Notes: a model not told the origin generated them from the letters alone. Counted from the stretch's first letter, positions 27,901 through 41,400 are shown. The stretch is DNA of 64,000 nt from Branchipolynoe longqiensis (GCA_030323885.1 CM059193.1:52356749-52420748); one strand, 5' to 3'. Translations and numbers: made by a program.

Positions 27901-30900
27901 TTGCTGCATTTTGCTGTTTGACGTGGGTGCCTTTTTTACTTCTTTCAGTAGCTTTGTGACGTGGGTGTATGCTTGGGTGGAAGCGACGTATCGGTTTAAA
28001 ACAATCCGCTTTGAAATCGGAGCCCGAATGTGGGTCAAGCGGTGTAAGAGGAGGTATGCACTGCTTAGTGATGTGAGCGGCTCAGGCTTCCTCCGCCGGA
28101 TCAACCACAATTCGAAATTATGGGCCAATGGCGAGTGCCTGGATAGGAAGCGACAAGTGTCAATTTTTAAGTCATTGGTTTGACTCGACCAGGGTTGTGG
28201 AAGAGAGGGATTAAATACTGACAACAACTCACGATTTACACCTCCATCATCATAATCATCACCACCACCACCATCATCACCATCATTATCATCACCATCA
28301 GCATGGGCCCCCATCTACTGTCATTTGTGTGTGTATTTCGTTTTCTTGGTGTTTTTTTTGGTTTTTGTTTAAATCCCACTATACCATAAACGTACTACCA
28401 AGCAGTGCCTGCTTTGCAGTCATTGTTAAATGATAAAAATAATACAACACTAGTTATTTAAAATTGCCAATCGTTTTGAGTTTGTCATTTTTCTAAAGCT
28501 TAATCTATTCAGTTGCTCGTTATAATCTAATATATTTACTTTGAAGTGCTTTTATTTTAAATGGAGAATTTTGGAGACATTTGAAGTGAAAACATACTAC
28601 AGTAAAACCTCTATAACCGACCACCCCCACAGACCGACCACTCCCCATTTGGGTCCCAACAATACCATTGTAATGATATTCTAACTCCCTAAAGCAAACA
28701 CCTCCATAAGTGGACCACTTAAATATGGCATTATGGTCGGTCGGATTAGAGAGGTTGTACTGTATATCAATGTTGGGGTGCATACGAAATTCTATTTACG
28801 GCAGCTGGAAGAATATCCACTTGATTGTACTTAAACAAGCTTTTGTTCTCAAGGCGCTTCCTTACCTGAATGAGCCTGCTTTGTTGACAGCGTTCACTGC
28901 TGCCGCTTCGTTGATGAACCAGCATTTCACCATGTACGGCATCATATTGCTGCCCTCTTTATCCACCAGCAAATGGTGAATTCGCCTCTTTAAGATGCTC
29001 ATAAAGGTCGTGTGGTCATCTAAATGCAGTACACGTATCAGCGGATGACACAACACACTTACAGACAACAATCTCACTCCTCAATAGAACACGGGTTCAC
29101 ACCCATTTCGACGTTTCCAGTGCAAAATTCCAGGACATTTTTTAAGTTGCATAGTCCAATGAAGCATACAATTTTCAAAACCAAAACAATTATCTAAAAT
29201 TAATTCTATATATCTAACTTAGATAAGGATGCACTTAATAAACATTTGTTGCCACATAGAAGGGTATACTAAGTCAATTTAATGGAACCTGTTACTGCTG
29301 AAACCTATGCTTGCCAAAATTAATTTGACATATTTGCACTTCTCAAAACTTTGCCATTTAAAATAAAAGTTACTTCAAACTAAATAAAGGTAGGTTATAA
29401 CAATCAATTTAATATCTCAGAAAAATGTCAGAAACTCAAAACCATCGGACTATGCAACGTATATTAAATTAAATTACCCCAAAACTCAGCCATATGCAGT
29501 CAATTCACAGTGTAAGATGTGAAGTGTAAATAAGCAATGAATATATGCAACAACAAACGTATGTAGGCCTATAGTCTTAATATAAAAATCAAGAGGCACA
29601 TCGGTGAACATAGGCTGAACAATAATGTTTAAAAGGTCACGATTTTCATTTTCCATAATTTTCCAGGATCAAATTTTCAAGGACCCGTACGAACCCTGAA
29701 ACAGTCAACACGACTACTCTCACCTACCAAACAAACAACGTCAGGCAACAACAACGCAGTGAATTAAAGGTGGGCATCTCAGCAGCCCGACCAACAAGTC
29801 AGTTGCCTATGAAGACCATAGTTGACAACCTCTCATTATGAAGACCCTAGTTTCCCACCCCTTATTATAAAGACCCTAGTTTCCCACCCCTCATTATAAA
29901 GACCCTAGTTGCCCACCCCTCATTATGAAGACCCTAGTTGCCCACCCGTCAGTATGAAGACCCTAGTTTCCCATCCCTCATTATGAAGACCATAGTTTCC
30001 CACCCCTCATTATGAATGTTTGGCCTTTACAGAACTACGTCTGATTTAGCTATGCCTATATACGTCTGAATCACCCACTTTACTAAATTCGCCTTTACAG
30101 AACTACATCTGATTTATATACATCGCTAGCTATTTGGATAAAAACAGTATGTTGGCTAATGGCTATAAACAATGATTCTGCATAATTTCAATTCAAATAG
30201 CCAAAACCATTAGAGCTAGTGATTGACAAGTCAGTTACCATAGCAACTGTCGACTCAAAATGTATCTCAAAATTGCAACGTATACAGAATGCGGCTGCCA
30301 GGTTGTTGACGGGTACAAAGAAATTTGATCACATCACTCCTGTGCTGAAATCATTACACTGGCTCCCTCTGGAGAAGAGAACTGATTTCAAGGTGCGGCT
30401 TCTTGTACCTTGCATGATCAGGCTCCAGAATATGTGAGAGATATGCTCCAGGAGAGAAGAAATGTTTGAACACTGCACTCCAGTCTCCAGCCAGTTAGCA
30501 GTTCCTCGGAGCTTTGGGGATTGTGCTTTTAGTATTGCTGCACCGAGACTATGGAATGCTCTGCCAGGATATATCACAGATTGTAAATCTGTTGGTGCTT
30601 TTAAAAAAGGTCTTAAGACACATTTGTTTAAATCTGCTTTTAACTAGGTGAAATTTATTTTCCTGTATATTTGTTTGTTATGTAAAGCATCTGAGAACGG
30701 CTTGCTGGATGGGGCGCTATATCCCAGACAGCACACAGTCGTCGGCCCGACGGCGGCCCGACGGCAGCCGCTCCGGCGGCCCGACGGTGGAAAACGCCGT
30801 CAGGCCGACGTTGTTTTGTCCAACCTCCCGCCGTCGGGGCGACGGCGGCTGCCGCCGTCGGCCCAACGGCGACAAAAGCCGTCGGGCCGACGTTGTTTTG

Positions 30901-32423
30901 TCCAACCATCCACCGTCGACTCGACGGCGGCTGCCGCCGTCGGGGCGACGGCGACAAACGCCATCGGGCCGACGTTGTTTTGTCCAACCATCCACCGTCG
31001 CCCCGACGGCGGCTGCCGCCGTCGGGACGACGGTGACAAACACCGTCGGGCCGACGAGCCGAGAAGACACTGTCACTGTAAAAATATTAGTTTTATTCAA
31101 AATTAATAGAAATCGAGATCCCATACCATATAAATTTAATATAGTCTGTACGTATTGACACTATAGTGACAGTGTCTTCTCGGAAAAAAACAAGATGGTG
31201 GTCCTTCGTCAAAATTCCATTCAGGGTAATTCAAATCGTATTAACACGAATAATTCCATTAATACTTCGTAATAAATTACAAAACTTTTACAAAATAATC
31301 TAAACATATTAATAAACAAACCTGGTAAATGATTCCTTAAAATTCCTGGGATTTCTGGAGTTACTGGTAGAAAAAGAACACGGATCAACAATCGCACGTG
31401 TTCCGGTGGCGATTCGAAGTAAACAAACCGTATCGGATAATTCAAATCGAATTAACACGAATAATTCCATTAATAATTCGTAATAAATTACAAAACTTTT
31501 ACAAAATAATCTAAGCATATTAATAAACAAACCTGGTAAATGATTCCTTAAAATTCCTGGTATTTCTGGAGTTACTGGTAGAAAAAGAACACTGATCAAC
31601 AATCGCACGTGGTCCGCAGGCGACTCGAGCCGGAATGCAAATTTAAAGAACTGCGCAGGCGCGCCCACCACGTCGGCTCGACGGTGGCTCGACGGTGGAC
31701 CAGACGTGGAAAATGAATGCAAACCTGCGGCGGCCCACCACCGTCGAGCCGACGATGGCCCAACGGTGAATCAAAAGTGGAAAGGGATTGAACCCTAACG
31801 TCGGAACACCACCGTCGGGCCGACGGTGGCTCGACGGTGAATCTAAAGTGCAAAAAGGATTGAACCATAACGTCGGAACACCACCGTCGGGCCGACGATG
31901 GCCCGACGGTATACCAAGTGTGGAAAATGAATGCAAACCTACGGCGGCCCACCACCATCGGGCCGACGATGGCCCGACGGTGACTCAAAAGTGGAAAGGA
32001 TTGAACCCTCATGTCGGAACAGCACCGTCGGGCCGACGATGGCCCGACGGTGACTCAAATCAGGAATGTGGAAAATGAATGCAAACCTGCATCGGAAATC
32101 CACCGGCGGCCCGACGGTGGCTCGATGGTGGCCCAAGTGTGGAAAATGAATGCAAACCTGCGGCGGCCCACCACCGTCGGGCCGACGGTGGCCCGACGGT
32201 GGCTCAAAAGTGGAAAGGGATTGATACCCAACGTCGGAACACCACCGTCGGGCCGACGATGGCCCGACGGTGAATCAAAAGTGGAAAGGGATTGATTCCC
32301 AACGTCGGAAATCCACCGGCGGCCCGACGGCGGCCCGACGGTGGAAAGTCGATCGCGACGGTGCGACCAATAGCCGACGTCAGCCCGACGGCTGTGTGCT
32401 ATCTGGGATAAATGTGTTTTTAA

Positions 32424-32455
<32 letters not shown>

Positions 32456-35400
32456 AAACCACATGACCAGAAACCACATGGTGCCACTCCCGATATGTGG
32501 GCACAGGAGAGGCAAACATCAACACTGGAGGCAGCAGCACGTGACCTCCTGAAATAGGCACCTGCCTAAAAAAGAAGAGTGAACGAGGGCCAGATGAAGT
32601 TGCACGGTCCGATGCTAGGCGATGGAGAATTTTTTTTCTTCAAAATCAACATTTACCTAGATTTGTAAATGTATCTCCAACTTAGATACTAATCCATCAA
32701 CTAATTATTTGGGACAGCATAGAAAGAATAATTAATGTAAATTTATGGTGCCCTCCCTTTGAACGAGTACTTTGAGTAAGCCATTAAGCAGGGAGGCCAC
32801 TAACAATTAGGTAAATATTGTGACCTTATTAGTTCTGTCCTCATTCTAAGTACAATGGTACAATGTGTAGATTTAGTCAAGTTCCAGAAGGCTATCTACA
32901 TTAGCAGATCAGCATAACTCACGTGGCTATTGTGAAATGGAGAGTTGGGTCATTTGGCAAGCTTGTCAACATTTCTTAGATTCTTTCAGTTCAAATTGAT
33001 CTAAAGTCAGCCATTTTTCATCAAAGTTACTCCACAGTAATGAACAGTAAGCTATAATGGTCAACTTGATATAGTTTTCTAAAAAAATAAGGTAAACATT
33101 CAAAGGCCATCAGGCTATGCAACTTTCAGTAATCGGCAAACGACCCGTACCTCTAACAAACAGGCATGAAAGTGGTCTCCCAACAAAAAACGTATAACCT
33201 TTGGCGCCAATGGCAAATTTCCAAGAAAATCCCGATTTCCGCCCATAGGATTATCACTGTCAGGGAATCTTGGAAAATGCCGGAAGCCAGGTATAAACTC
33301 CCCTTGTTGTGACCATATTATCACCAATACCTAACTCTTTGTTTGGGTGTTATGCTCTAGCAGCATCTAAGGTCGTGTAAGAACAGAATTCACATTAATC
33401 AATTGTTGTCATTTATATAGATTAGTTAGACGAATCTTACCTGGGTATAGATGATGGATAACTGTTGTTTTACCGAGGTATAAGCCTCGGGTAGACGTGG
33501 GCAAGGGAGAGGGAAGCACATCCGGTTCAGCAATTTTTACCTACTTATTCAGGATAAAATGATCTAAATAAAACAATAATAATGATAATGATAATAGCAC
33601 TGTGAAGTTTTCCTGGTACAAGCCAACCGAATAGACATGGAAGGGTGTGGTGGGTGGGCCCTTGCCCACGTCTATCCGAGGCTTATACCGCGGTAAAACA
33701 ATAGTTATCCATCATCTATACCCAGGTAAGATTCGTCTAACTAATCTATTTTACCTCGGTATATACAGCCTCAGGCTAGCCTCAGGCTAGGGAGATGTTT
33801 ACATAACATCATTTTATCCTGTATCGTATTGTCAACTATTCAATGACATGTTACATCACATTGTAAATCAGTAATCGATAAGATTTTTGGAGAAAATAAA
33901 GTGTATTCTCACCTCTGTAGTCTAGTCTTTCAGTAACCGTCGGGCAACACCGCTTGACTTTTCCAACCGTTTGTTATAATGTCTTGCAAACGATCATGCG
34001 GTTTTCCATCCTGCATGGGCTAAGATCCGTTTAACGGAAATTCCTAGCAGACGTGCCATAGCACCTCGCGTCGAATGAGACGCATATTTGTCTGTATCGA
34101 GGCCTGCCAACTTTAATACTGTAATTGTCCATCATGCAAGCGTGTCTCGTGAAATGCACTTGTGTGGCCTAATAAAGCTCACCAAAAGCTGCCTTGAAGT
34201 CCTTAAGTCCTTCGTCTTGGATATATATGCCCTTATGGCTGAAACTACACATAGTTTTGGATCCTCTGTAAAACTTGTTACATTAACTGTAGACAGGGGA
34301 TCTCCTAATCTGTTTGACTTTAGCAATTGTGTCAAGTAAACATGGCCTCTTTTTTTTTTTATCTATTTCAAGGCCATCCAGTGATAACGCAACAATAGTT
34401 TGTCCTCTGTGTCCTGTTACTAGTAAGAGGAGCATCGCTACTTTAAATCCTAATTTTCTAATATCTAAATGTTTGTTATATGGCCATTGTTTAAACAGTT
34501 TGAATACCACAGACGCATCCCAAAAACGACTATACTTCGGTTTGGGTGGATTTCTTTCATAAATCGACCTGAGAACCTAGTGAATAACTTGATGTTTCCC
34601 TATAGTCTGGCCATTTATCCTTGGAAGGATAACCAACAAAGCACACCTAGCAGCATTAATGGCTCCAAAGCCTAAACATTCATCTTCTAACATACGCAAG
34701 AACCTCGCGACCTGGGAAATGGTCGGGTTCATAGGCTTAACTTTTTTAATGAGGCAATGAACGCCCCACTTTCGTAAATAAGTTGTATACATTTTAACTG
34801 TGCCTTTCCGGCATGCATGTGAAACTATTCTTTGCTGTGTAATTTTGTCTAGACCAAATTGTTTTAAATAGTTATTTAGAAAAGGAATGCCAGCAAAGGT
34901 GTCTTTGACACGTCCCCGCGTTGTTTCAGTGGGCCTTGGTGTGTCAGATTTCCTGGGGATCTTCGGAATCGCAGGCAATCTGTGGCTGTCGCCACTATGC
35001 CCGGTAGCCATGGTTGTGTGTCCGAGTCGGGAACGATTAATATTGCGTGCACTTTGTCCATCTTGATCTTTCTGGCCACTTGGCTGATCATGCTAAATGG
35101 GGGGAAAATATAGTAAAATTTATTTCCCCAAATCAGAGAAAACTCATCTATCTGCCAGGCGTTTGGTTCTGGATGCCATGACACATATTTGTCAATTTTA
35201 AAATTACTATGGGATGTAAATAAGTCGACCTCAGGTCGGCCCCATTTTTGACAAATGATTTTTAAAATGTTCGGATTAAGTATTTTGAATACCTGGAATG
35301 TGTGCCACTGTTAGCCAAACCTGGTTTAGCTGCACCCAATCCCAAATCATCTTTGCTAAATCATTACATGGTTTGGACTTTGTCCCTCCCATGTTCTTTA

Positions 35401-38400
35401 TATATGCCATTGCAGTTGTATTGTCAGTTAGTATTCTAACATGCTTTCGTGGCACCTTTACGAGACTAGCTAGTCCTAAATAAATGGCTCAATTCCAAAA
35501 CATTAATATGGTCCGAAATTTCATTTTGTAACCATCTGCCTCCTGTTGCCACATCATTACGATGTGCCCCCCAACCTTCTAGTGAAGCGTCGGTGGTTAC
35601 TACCGTGTTAGGTTCACCCATTCTAATGGGATTGGGGGAGCTATGAATGTTTTCAAACCACCAGTTAATATCATTCATGCCCTCTTCAGAAATAAACATC
35701 TTTCGTTAGAAATTCCTTTTGTGCGAGCCAAAGCTAAATTCTTATCTATTTCTAGAGATTTAATGTGTGCCTTGCCGTATAAAATAGCCGGGGCATATGA
35801 TATCATTATACCGACTAACACGGCGACCTGCCTTATCTTTGGCCTAGTTAACTCAACCAAGCGGGTCGCAGTATCTAGAAACTTGTCAAGTTTCTGTTTG
35901 GGAAGTGAAACCGTCATTGCATGCGTGTTCACAATGAAACCCAAACATTTAAGTTTGGTCTTTGGTAAGAAAACCGACTTCTTTTCATGAATGTAAAATC
36001 CCAATCTGGTCAGGAATTGACATAGAGCTCTGACAGCATTTTTACAGTCATTAAATGACTGTGCCACAATAAAGGAATCATCTATGTAAGGAAACATAGT
36101 GTATCCTTTCCTAGCCATAGTCGAAAAAACCGGCTTTAATCATTTAGTAAAAAGGTGTGGGGCGCAAGCTAAACCATTTGGCATACATGTAAACTGGAAA
36201 AGTTCATCCTGCCAAATAAATCTGAGAAACTTTCGGTATTCTGTACAAATAGGGACCGTATAATATGCGTCCTGTAAGTCTACGCTGGCCATCCATGCAT
36301 CAGGGGTCACCAAATCCCTGGCAGTTTCTAACGAAAACATCTTAAAATGGCAATACTCTACTAATTCATTTAATTTAGTTAAATCAAGAATCATTCTGAT
36401 GTCACCATTAGGCTTAGGTCTGGAAAAAATATTAGAAATAAATTCCCCTGGTGTGTGAACAACTTTTTCTATAATACCTTTAGATTCAAAAAGCAAAACT
36501 TGATTACTTAAGGCCTGTTTCTCTAATGCATCAAATTTATACAGAAAGGGAATTCGGTTTTGAACTGGTAATTCCGTAAATGGGATTTTAACTCCTGTTA
36601 CTATCTCTAAAATGTCTGTATCTTTAGTAATTTGGACCCATTCCGAAAAACAGTTAGAAATATTGCCTGCATTAAATTGTCTTACGTCAGTTTGTGTCTC
36701 TTCTGCCACCATCTCTGCTACCACTGGTGTTGTTTGTGTAGCAGTGTTTATTTGTTCCCTGGACATGGGAAGAGCTGCTTGGGCGCAAACTCCTTGCGGA
36801 ACGGGCGGTTTCCATCATTCCAGCCTTGACGGTCTCCCCGTCCTCTGCCTCTCGGTAGATAGCCGTATGAGTGGCCTGACCTCCCAGCTCTGGTGCCTCG
36901 GCGCACCCGAAAATCCCCTCGAGGACGGCGGAATCTGGAAGTGTTGTCAAACTTTCGGGCCGTTTCCATGTTTTTGCCACTTTTGGCCTCTGCCTCCACT
37001 TCCTTGAACAGATACGGAAGTTGGCCCCCAAACATCTTCGACTTATCAAGGTGTAAAATTGTCCGATATAATGCATGAGGACCTATGTGAGATTACTATA
37101 ATAAATTGCAAACTGTCTATATAATGATAAAAGGTAATATATAAAAACCAAAGGCATATGAGGGATGTGTGGAGTTGGTAAACTATTACTCATTAGGTAT
37201 AGAAATTGTATAGTAAAATAGTCTTTGGAGGAGTGACACTTCCTAGATATACTAGATATACTCTTTGGAAGAGTCACCTCACATACCCCCTCCCCCCATG
37301 GTGTTATTTATGGATCATTGGCCACTACAAGGCACTGTAGCCAGCATAACAAGGCCTTGGATACAGCAGATTGTACTCTGATTGGTGGATTGAACCATGT
37401 GACCACTGCCATCTTGGATTCTAGAAAACCTATATAAAGTAATAAATGAAGGAGTCTCACTCTCCTACTTTCACTCTTCACCTATTTTCCTTCATTACCT
37501 GTATTGCTTTCCTTTGGCTTGTCCACACCATCCACACCACCCACACCACCAGCCGGCGACTTTACAAAGGGGCTTGCCTTTAATGGGTTTAGGCGCCAGG
37601 AAGAGGGTGTACTCCTTCCCATCATTGTCTGTCACCTTCTTAGATCTTGTGACCTCTTTCCCGGCCGATGTAGTGACAGCCTTATACACATTCTCATATC
37701 TCCGGTAACTTAGGAAGTTACTTGCAGCCGTGAGCAAGGCGATGCTCTTATCCATCACCCTCGCTAGCGAAGAGAACTTATTCTCAGTCTGCATTCTGTT
37801 AGCTACTGGAGTTACGGAAGTCAGTGCCCCTAGGACAGCTTTGTGTACGGTGAACAGCACGCTTTCAAAGCGTTTCTTCTCTTCACTGAGATGAATTCCG
37901 AAATCCATCTCCTTTACCACTGTGTCTGGGATTCCTTTGATCCCTGTGATGTGCTCCGTGAGCTTGTTGATGATCTCTGCCGGCTTAAACGTATTAAAGT
38001 GGCCTTTAATTGTTTCGCGCATCATTGTGGTGGTCTTTATCTTTTTCGCCGTTTCTTGGCAGCGGCGCTTACAGACTTTTCCTCCGATTTTTGCATATAG
38101 ACCTGCTCTCTCGGTCTCCGAGTCGGACTCTTTAGTTGAAGAGTCGGAAGAAGAGTATTTCTTCTTCTTCTTACTCTTCTTAGGCTTCTTCCCTTTGCTT
38201 GCTTTCGTAAACTCGTCACCTGACGAGCTTACTGCTCTCTTTCGTTTCTTAGGCTTCGTCGGCCCAACTATCTCTAGAACCGAGTCAATTTCCTCCAGCT
38301 CCGATAGGTCCTCCCAATCCGAATCTAGGACTGGGAGTTGTCGACTTGTGTCGATACGGCTGGTGGGCTGAAGTTCTCTCAGCTTCTGCTCAACGAGCTG

Positions 38401-41400
38401 GTTAATCTGGGCTTTTAGGTCTCCCGGATAAATCGGACCGTCATCACTATCTCGGTCCGAACCGACCTCAGCCCCAGGCTGGAGACGGGGGAGCCATCAC
38501 CCCTGGCGATGAATCATACCCGGTCGGCACGCGCCCCTCTGCAGCAGCGAACGGCGGTTTGTTTCGCTTCGTAGCCATCGGTACTCTGTAACCAAATAAG
38601 ATTACTTATTAAACCGGAATCAACTCAACTGAACACCGAAGTGACGCCAGGAATACTGGGTTGAGGAACATTGTGGGATTGAGTAACGTATTTACACCAT
38701 TCTCAGTACAGGCGTGATAAGCTAAGTGTATTGTCGTAGGTTTTTTGGTATCGAAACCCACCATACGAGGGGTAGGCCTCTAGGACCTCCCACCTCTCTG
38801 TAGCGTACACTTCTCCCTCCCGCGGCATTCTGTGCCAGCAAGTTGGAGAAAATGCTACGAAACTCGGAGGAACACCTTATTCAAAAGGGGAATCTATAAA
38901 AGAAACCCAGGATCATCCCCAACAACACCCTCTATTAGGGTCCGAGAGAATCTCCACAGGAGATGTGACCATGCCAACATCTCTACCCGTATCAAAGCGG
39001 GTTGATAGAACCATGGTTTCGATATGCACAAAGAATCCTTTGTTCTATCCGTATCGATTTTTAAAATGCTAATCTAGTCCAAACTGTTGTGAACTTTCAA
39101 ATCTAGATGCTATAATGCATCTTAAACAAGCTCAACCAAAGTTTTCATCACTACTTACGGTTAATTCACTTGTTGTAGATAAATCCTACTGGAGAAACTC
39201 TACAAACGTCCTCCGGTCGTGAGTTGTTTATGCTAATTGCTGGACCGGATGTGCTTCCCTCTCCCTAGCCTGAGGCTAGCCTGAGGCTGTATACCGAGGT
39301 AAAATAGTTATATACTGACATTTTCTGAACGTTAATCAGTCAATATCAACAATCGCAGAATTCTGCGAAATGGCGGAGATCTCTCATCCCAACAAAGCGA
39401 ACTCACCTTGCCCTTGGTTGTGCGCTTCACTCAGCAAGCTGATGAGCCTGTGTATACGCCCTGTGCTATTAACGTTGCCCTTATCCTCGAGCAGAGCAGC
39501 CATGCCATGAATACACTCCACGAGCAATTGCTCACAGTCCAAGCTCTGATCTGGCGGATCAGACGCCTGGGGCTGGGGGCCAGACCAGGCAGCAGCATCG
39601 ACCTGGTCAATGCTCTGTCCCACCGCAGCCCGGCCGCCCAGCAGGTCGGCGGGGTCAGGGTCAACCTCCATGTCCATCTCGCCTTGCATGTTCTCATCAG
39701 CGATTAAGGGCTCCCGAATGGGCTCGCCAAACAGGCTGCTGACCGACATTTTGTTGAGCGTGACAAAGGAAGGCATGCGGATCTGGTTAGGGCGAAGATC
39801 GTCAATGTGAACCGAGTCCCATACGGCTCCCTGCAGAGGAAATGGGTCAAGAATATGGGCTTTGTCACCCCAGTATTATACATACATACATACATACATA
39901 TTTCCGCTTCTTTTAAAATCAGTCAAGTTTGTTTGTTTTACAGCCTGACAATATCTATATTTCCGCTTCTTTTAAAATCAGTCAAGTTTGTTTGTTTTAC
40001 AGCCTGACAATATCTATATTTCCGCTTCTTTTAAAATCAGTCAAGTTTGTTTGTTTTACAGCCTGACAATATCTATATTTCCGCTTCTTTTAAAATCAGT
40101 CAAGTTTGTTTGTTTTACAGCCTGACAATATCTAAGGTCACATCAGGACGGGTACTGACTTGTGACAGTATCCACTCATGCCAACTTTATAGTGCTGCTC
40201 CACTGGGAGACCATGCCACTGGCACGATGAATCAATTCTCCCCTCAGTCACATTATCCTGATAATGAGCTAACCAGTCCTGGCCCTATACTAGTAATGCC
40301 AAGCGCTAAGCTAGGTACTGGGTAGCAACAAGTTGCATCAATTTTATAAGTCATTAGGTTTACTCGATCGGCCTTCAAACTCGCGACCTTCCGCGCGAGG
40401 AGCCTGCGCTCTACCGATTGGGCCACTGCGTCCGGTAGAGTCAGTCACAATATGTATGTATATATACATCTATATATATCTATGCATACCCTGCTTGGCG
40501 CTAATTAGCTTCAGCACTATTTTATTCCCTTTCAAAGCCTAACTAATACAGGCAGGGTGCAGGGGGAAAAAAATGAAAATTTTTTTTAGGTTATCATGGG
40601 GACACACAGCATCCCACTGAGTCGCGAGAGGGATGCAAATAGTGTATTTCAGAAGTGTTTCGGCGGCCAGAGAAAATACATTGAAGATCGAACTAGAGCA
40701 ATATATGGGAATCAAACCTGGGTTACTTGTCACTGATATCGGCCACGCACATGCGACAGCTGTCTAACTATAACACAATTGACCATTGAGGCCGATTTAC
40801 AGTTCTTACTTTCACGATATTCAAACCTCATGTGACAGTTTCTACCTGGAATCCAACGAAGCAGCCACCGGAAACCTTTGGCAGTTGGATGATAATGGCC
40901 ACATGCTGCTTGTTGGTGTTGTTATTCTCCCTCAGGCCCCGGTTCTGCTCATCGTAGATCATGAACCTAGCGCATGCAATTAGGTCAGCGCTTTGATCAC
41001 CAGAGTCACACTGAATCAGCAGGATGTGGTCAGTTTGTGACTTCTTCGAGAAGTAGAGCCTTCAAAATGAAATATTTCATTATGTGTAGCTATGTGTGAT
41101 TAAAAAAATAAGTATTCTATCTCAATGGAACATATAACAATGACAAAAGTGTGAATGGAACTTAAACAGGGTAGTCATATAATTTGTCTATTAAGAAAGT
41201 TATGTCGATTTGAACTTAGGAAAATCTGACAATTTGTGGCCTCTTTGTTCTATAGTAAAACAGCCACAAACAGTGACCCAACATGTTGGGGATGGGAGAG
41301 GTGAGCAAGCATTCTAGAAAATGTGCCGACAGTACACACTCATTCATGGTGACCTTAAGTTATAGTCCTTTCCCCACTGGGAGACCGAGCAGCCAGCACC

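Larger units (their letters stand above)
21449..28126 (-). mobile_element. YR-C: Ngaro/PAT-like retrotransposon with split direct repeats and nested insertions
   Basis: Minus-strand order from 28126 down: A1 (27998-28126), gag (to about 26540), RT, RNase H, YR, B1 (from about 23320 down to 22218, interrupted by a LINE), A2 (22217-21705, interrupted by a SINE-2) and B2 (21647-21449). This A1-ORFs-B1-A2-B2 plan is the split direct repeat layout of Ngaro and PAT elements (established knowledge). Without the two insertions the element would be about 5.4 kb. All ORFs are broken. Confidence 0.88.
33746..39307 (-). mobile_element. DIRS-E: DIRS-type tyrosine-recombinase retrotransposon with inverted terminal repeats
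   Basis: A roughly 5.56-kb element. Terminal inverted repeats lie at 33746-33794 and 39261-39307 (CTATTTTACCTCGGTAT... and complement, each with a GCCTCAGGCTA tandem pair). Minus-strand order is gag (38580-37495), RT (about 37050-35680), RNase H (35700-35230) and YR (35011 to about 33900). Inverted ends and this gene order are DIRS features (established). I could not identify the internal complementary region with certainty, nor a methyltransferase domain. The ORFs have only a few lesions. Confidence 0.87.

Noticed and set aside
29811..30013. CRISPR-like array (29-bp units)
   Set aside because: Units are contiguous with no spacers, and the context is an animal intron; it is a minisatellite. 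The same applies to 43728-43896.
30655..32561. Many overlapping Arg/Gly/Pro-rich frames on both strands (also 1071-2513)
   Set aside because: They are generated by GC-rich palindromic minisatellite units in the hairpin elements; all frames give low-complexity repeats.
34088..34339. Plus-strand frames across 34088-36829 as host genes
   Set aside because: They are antisense to DIRS-E recombinase, RNase H and RT, whose motifs are on the minus strand.
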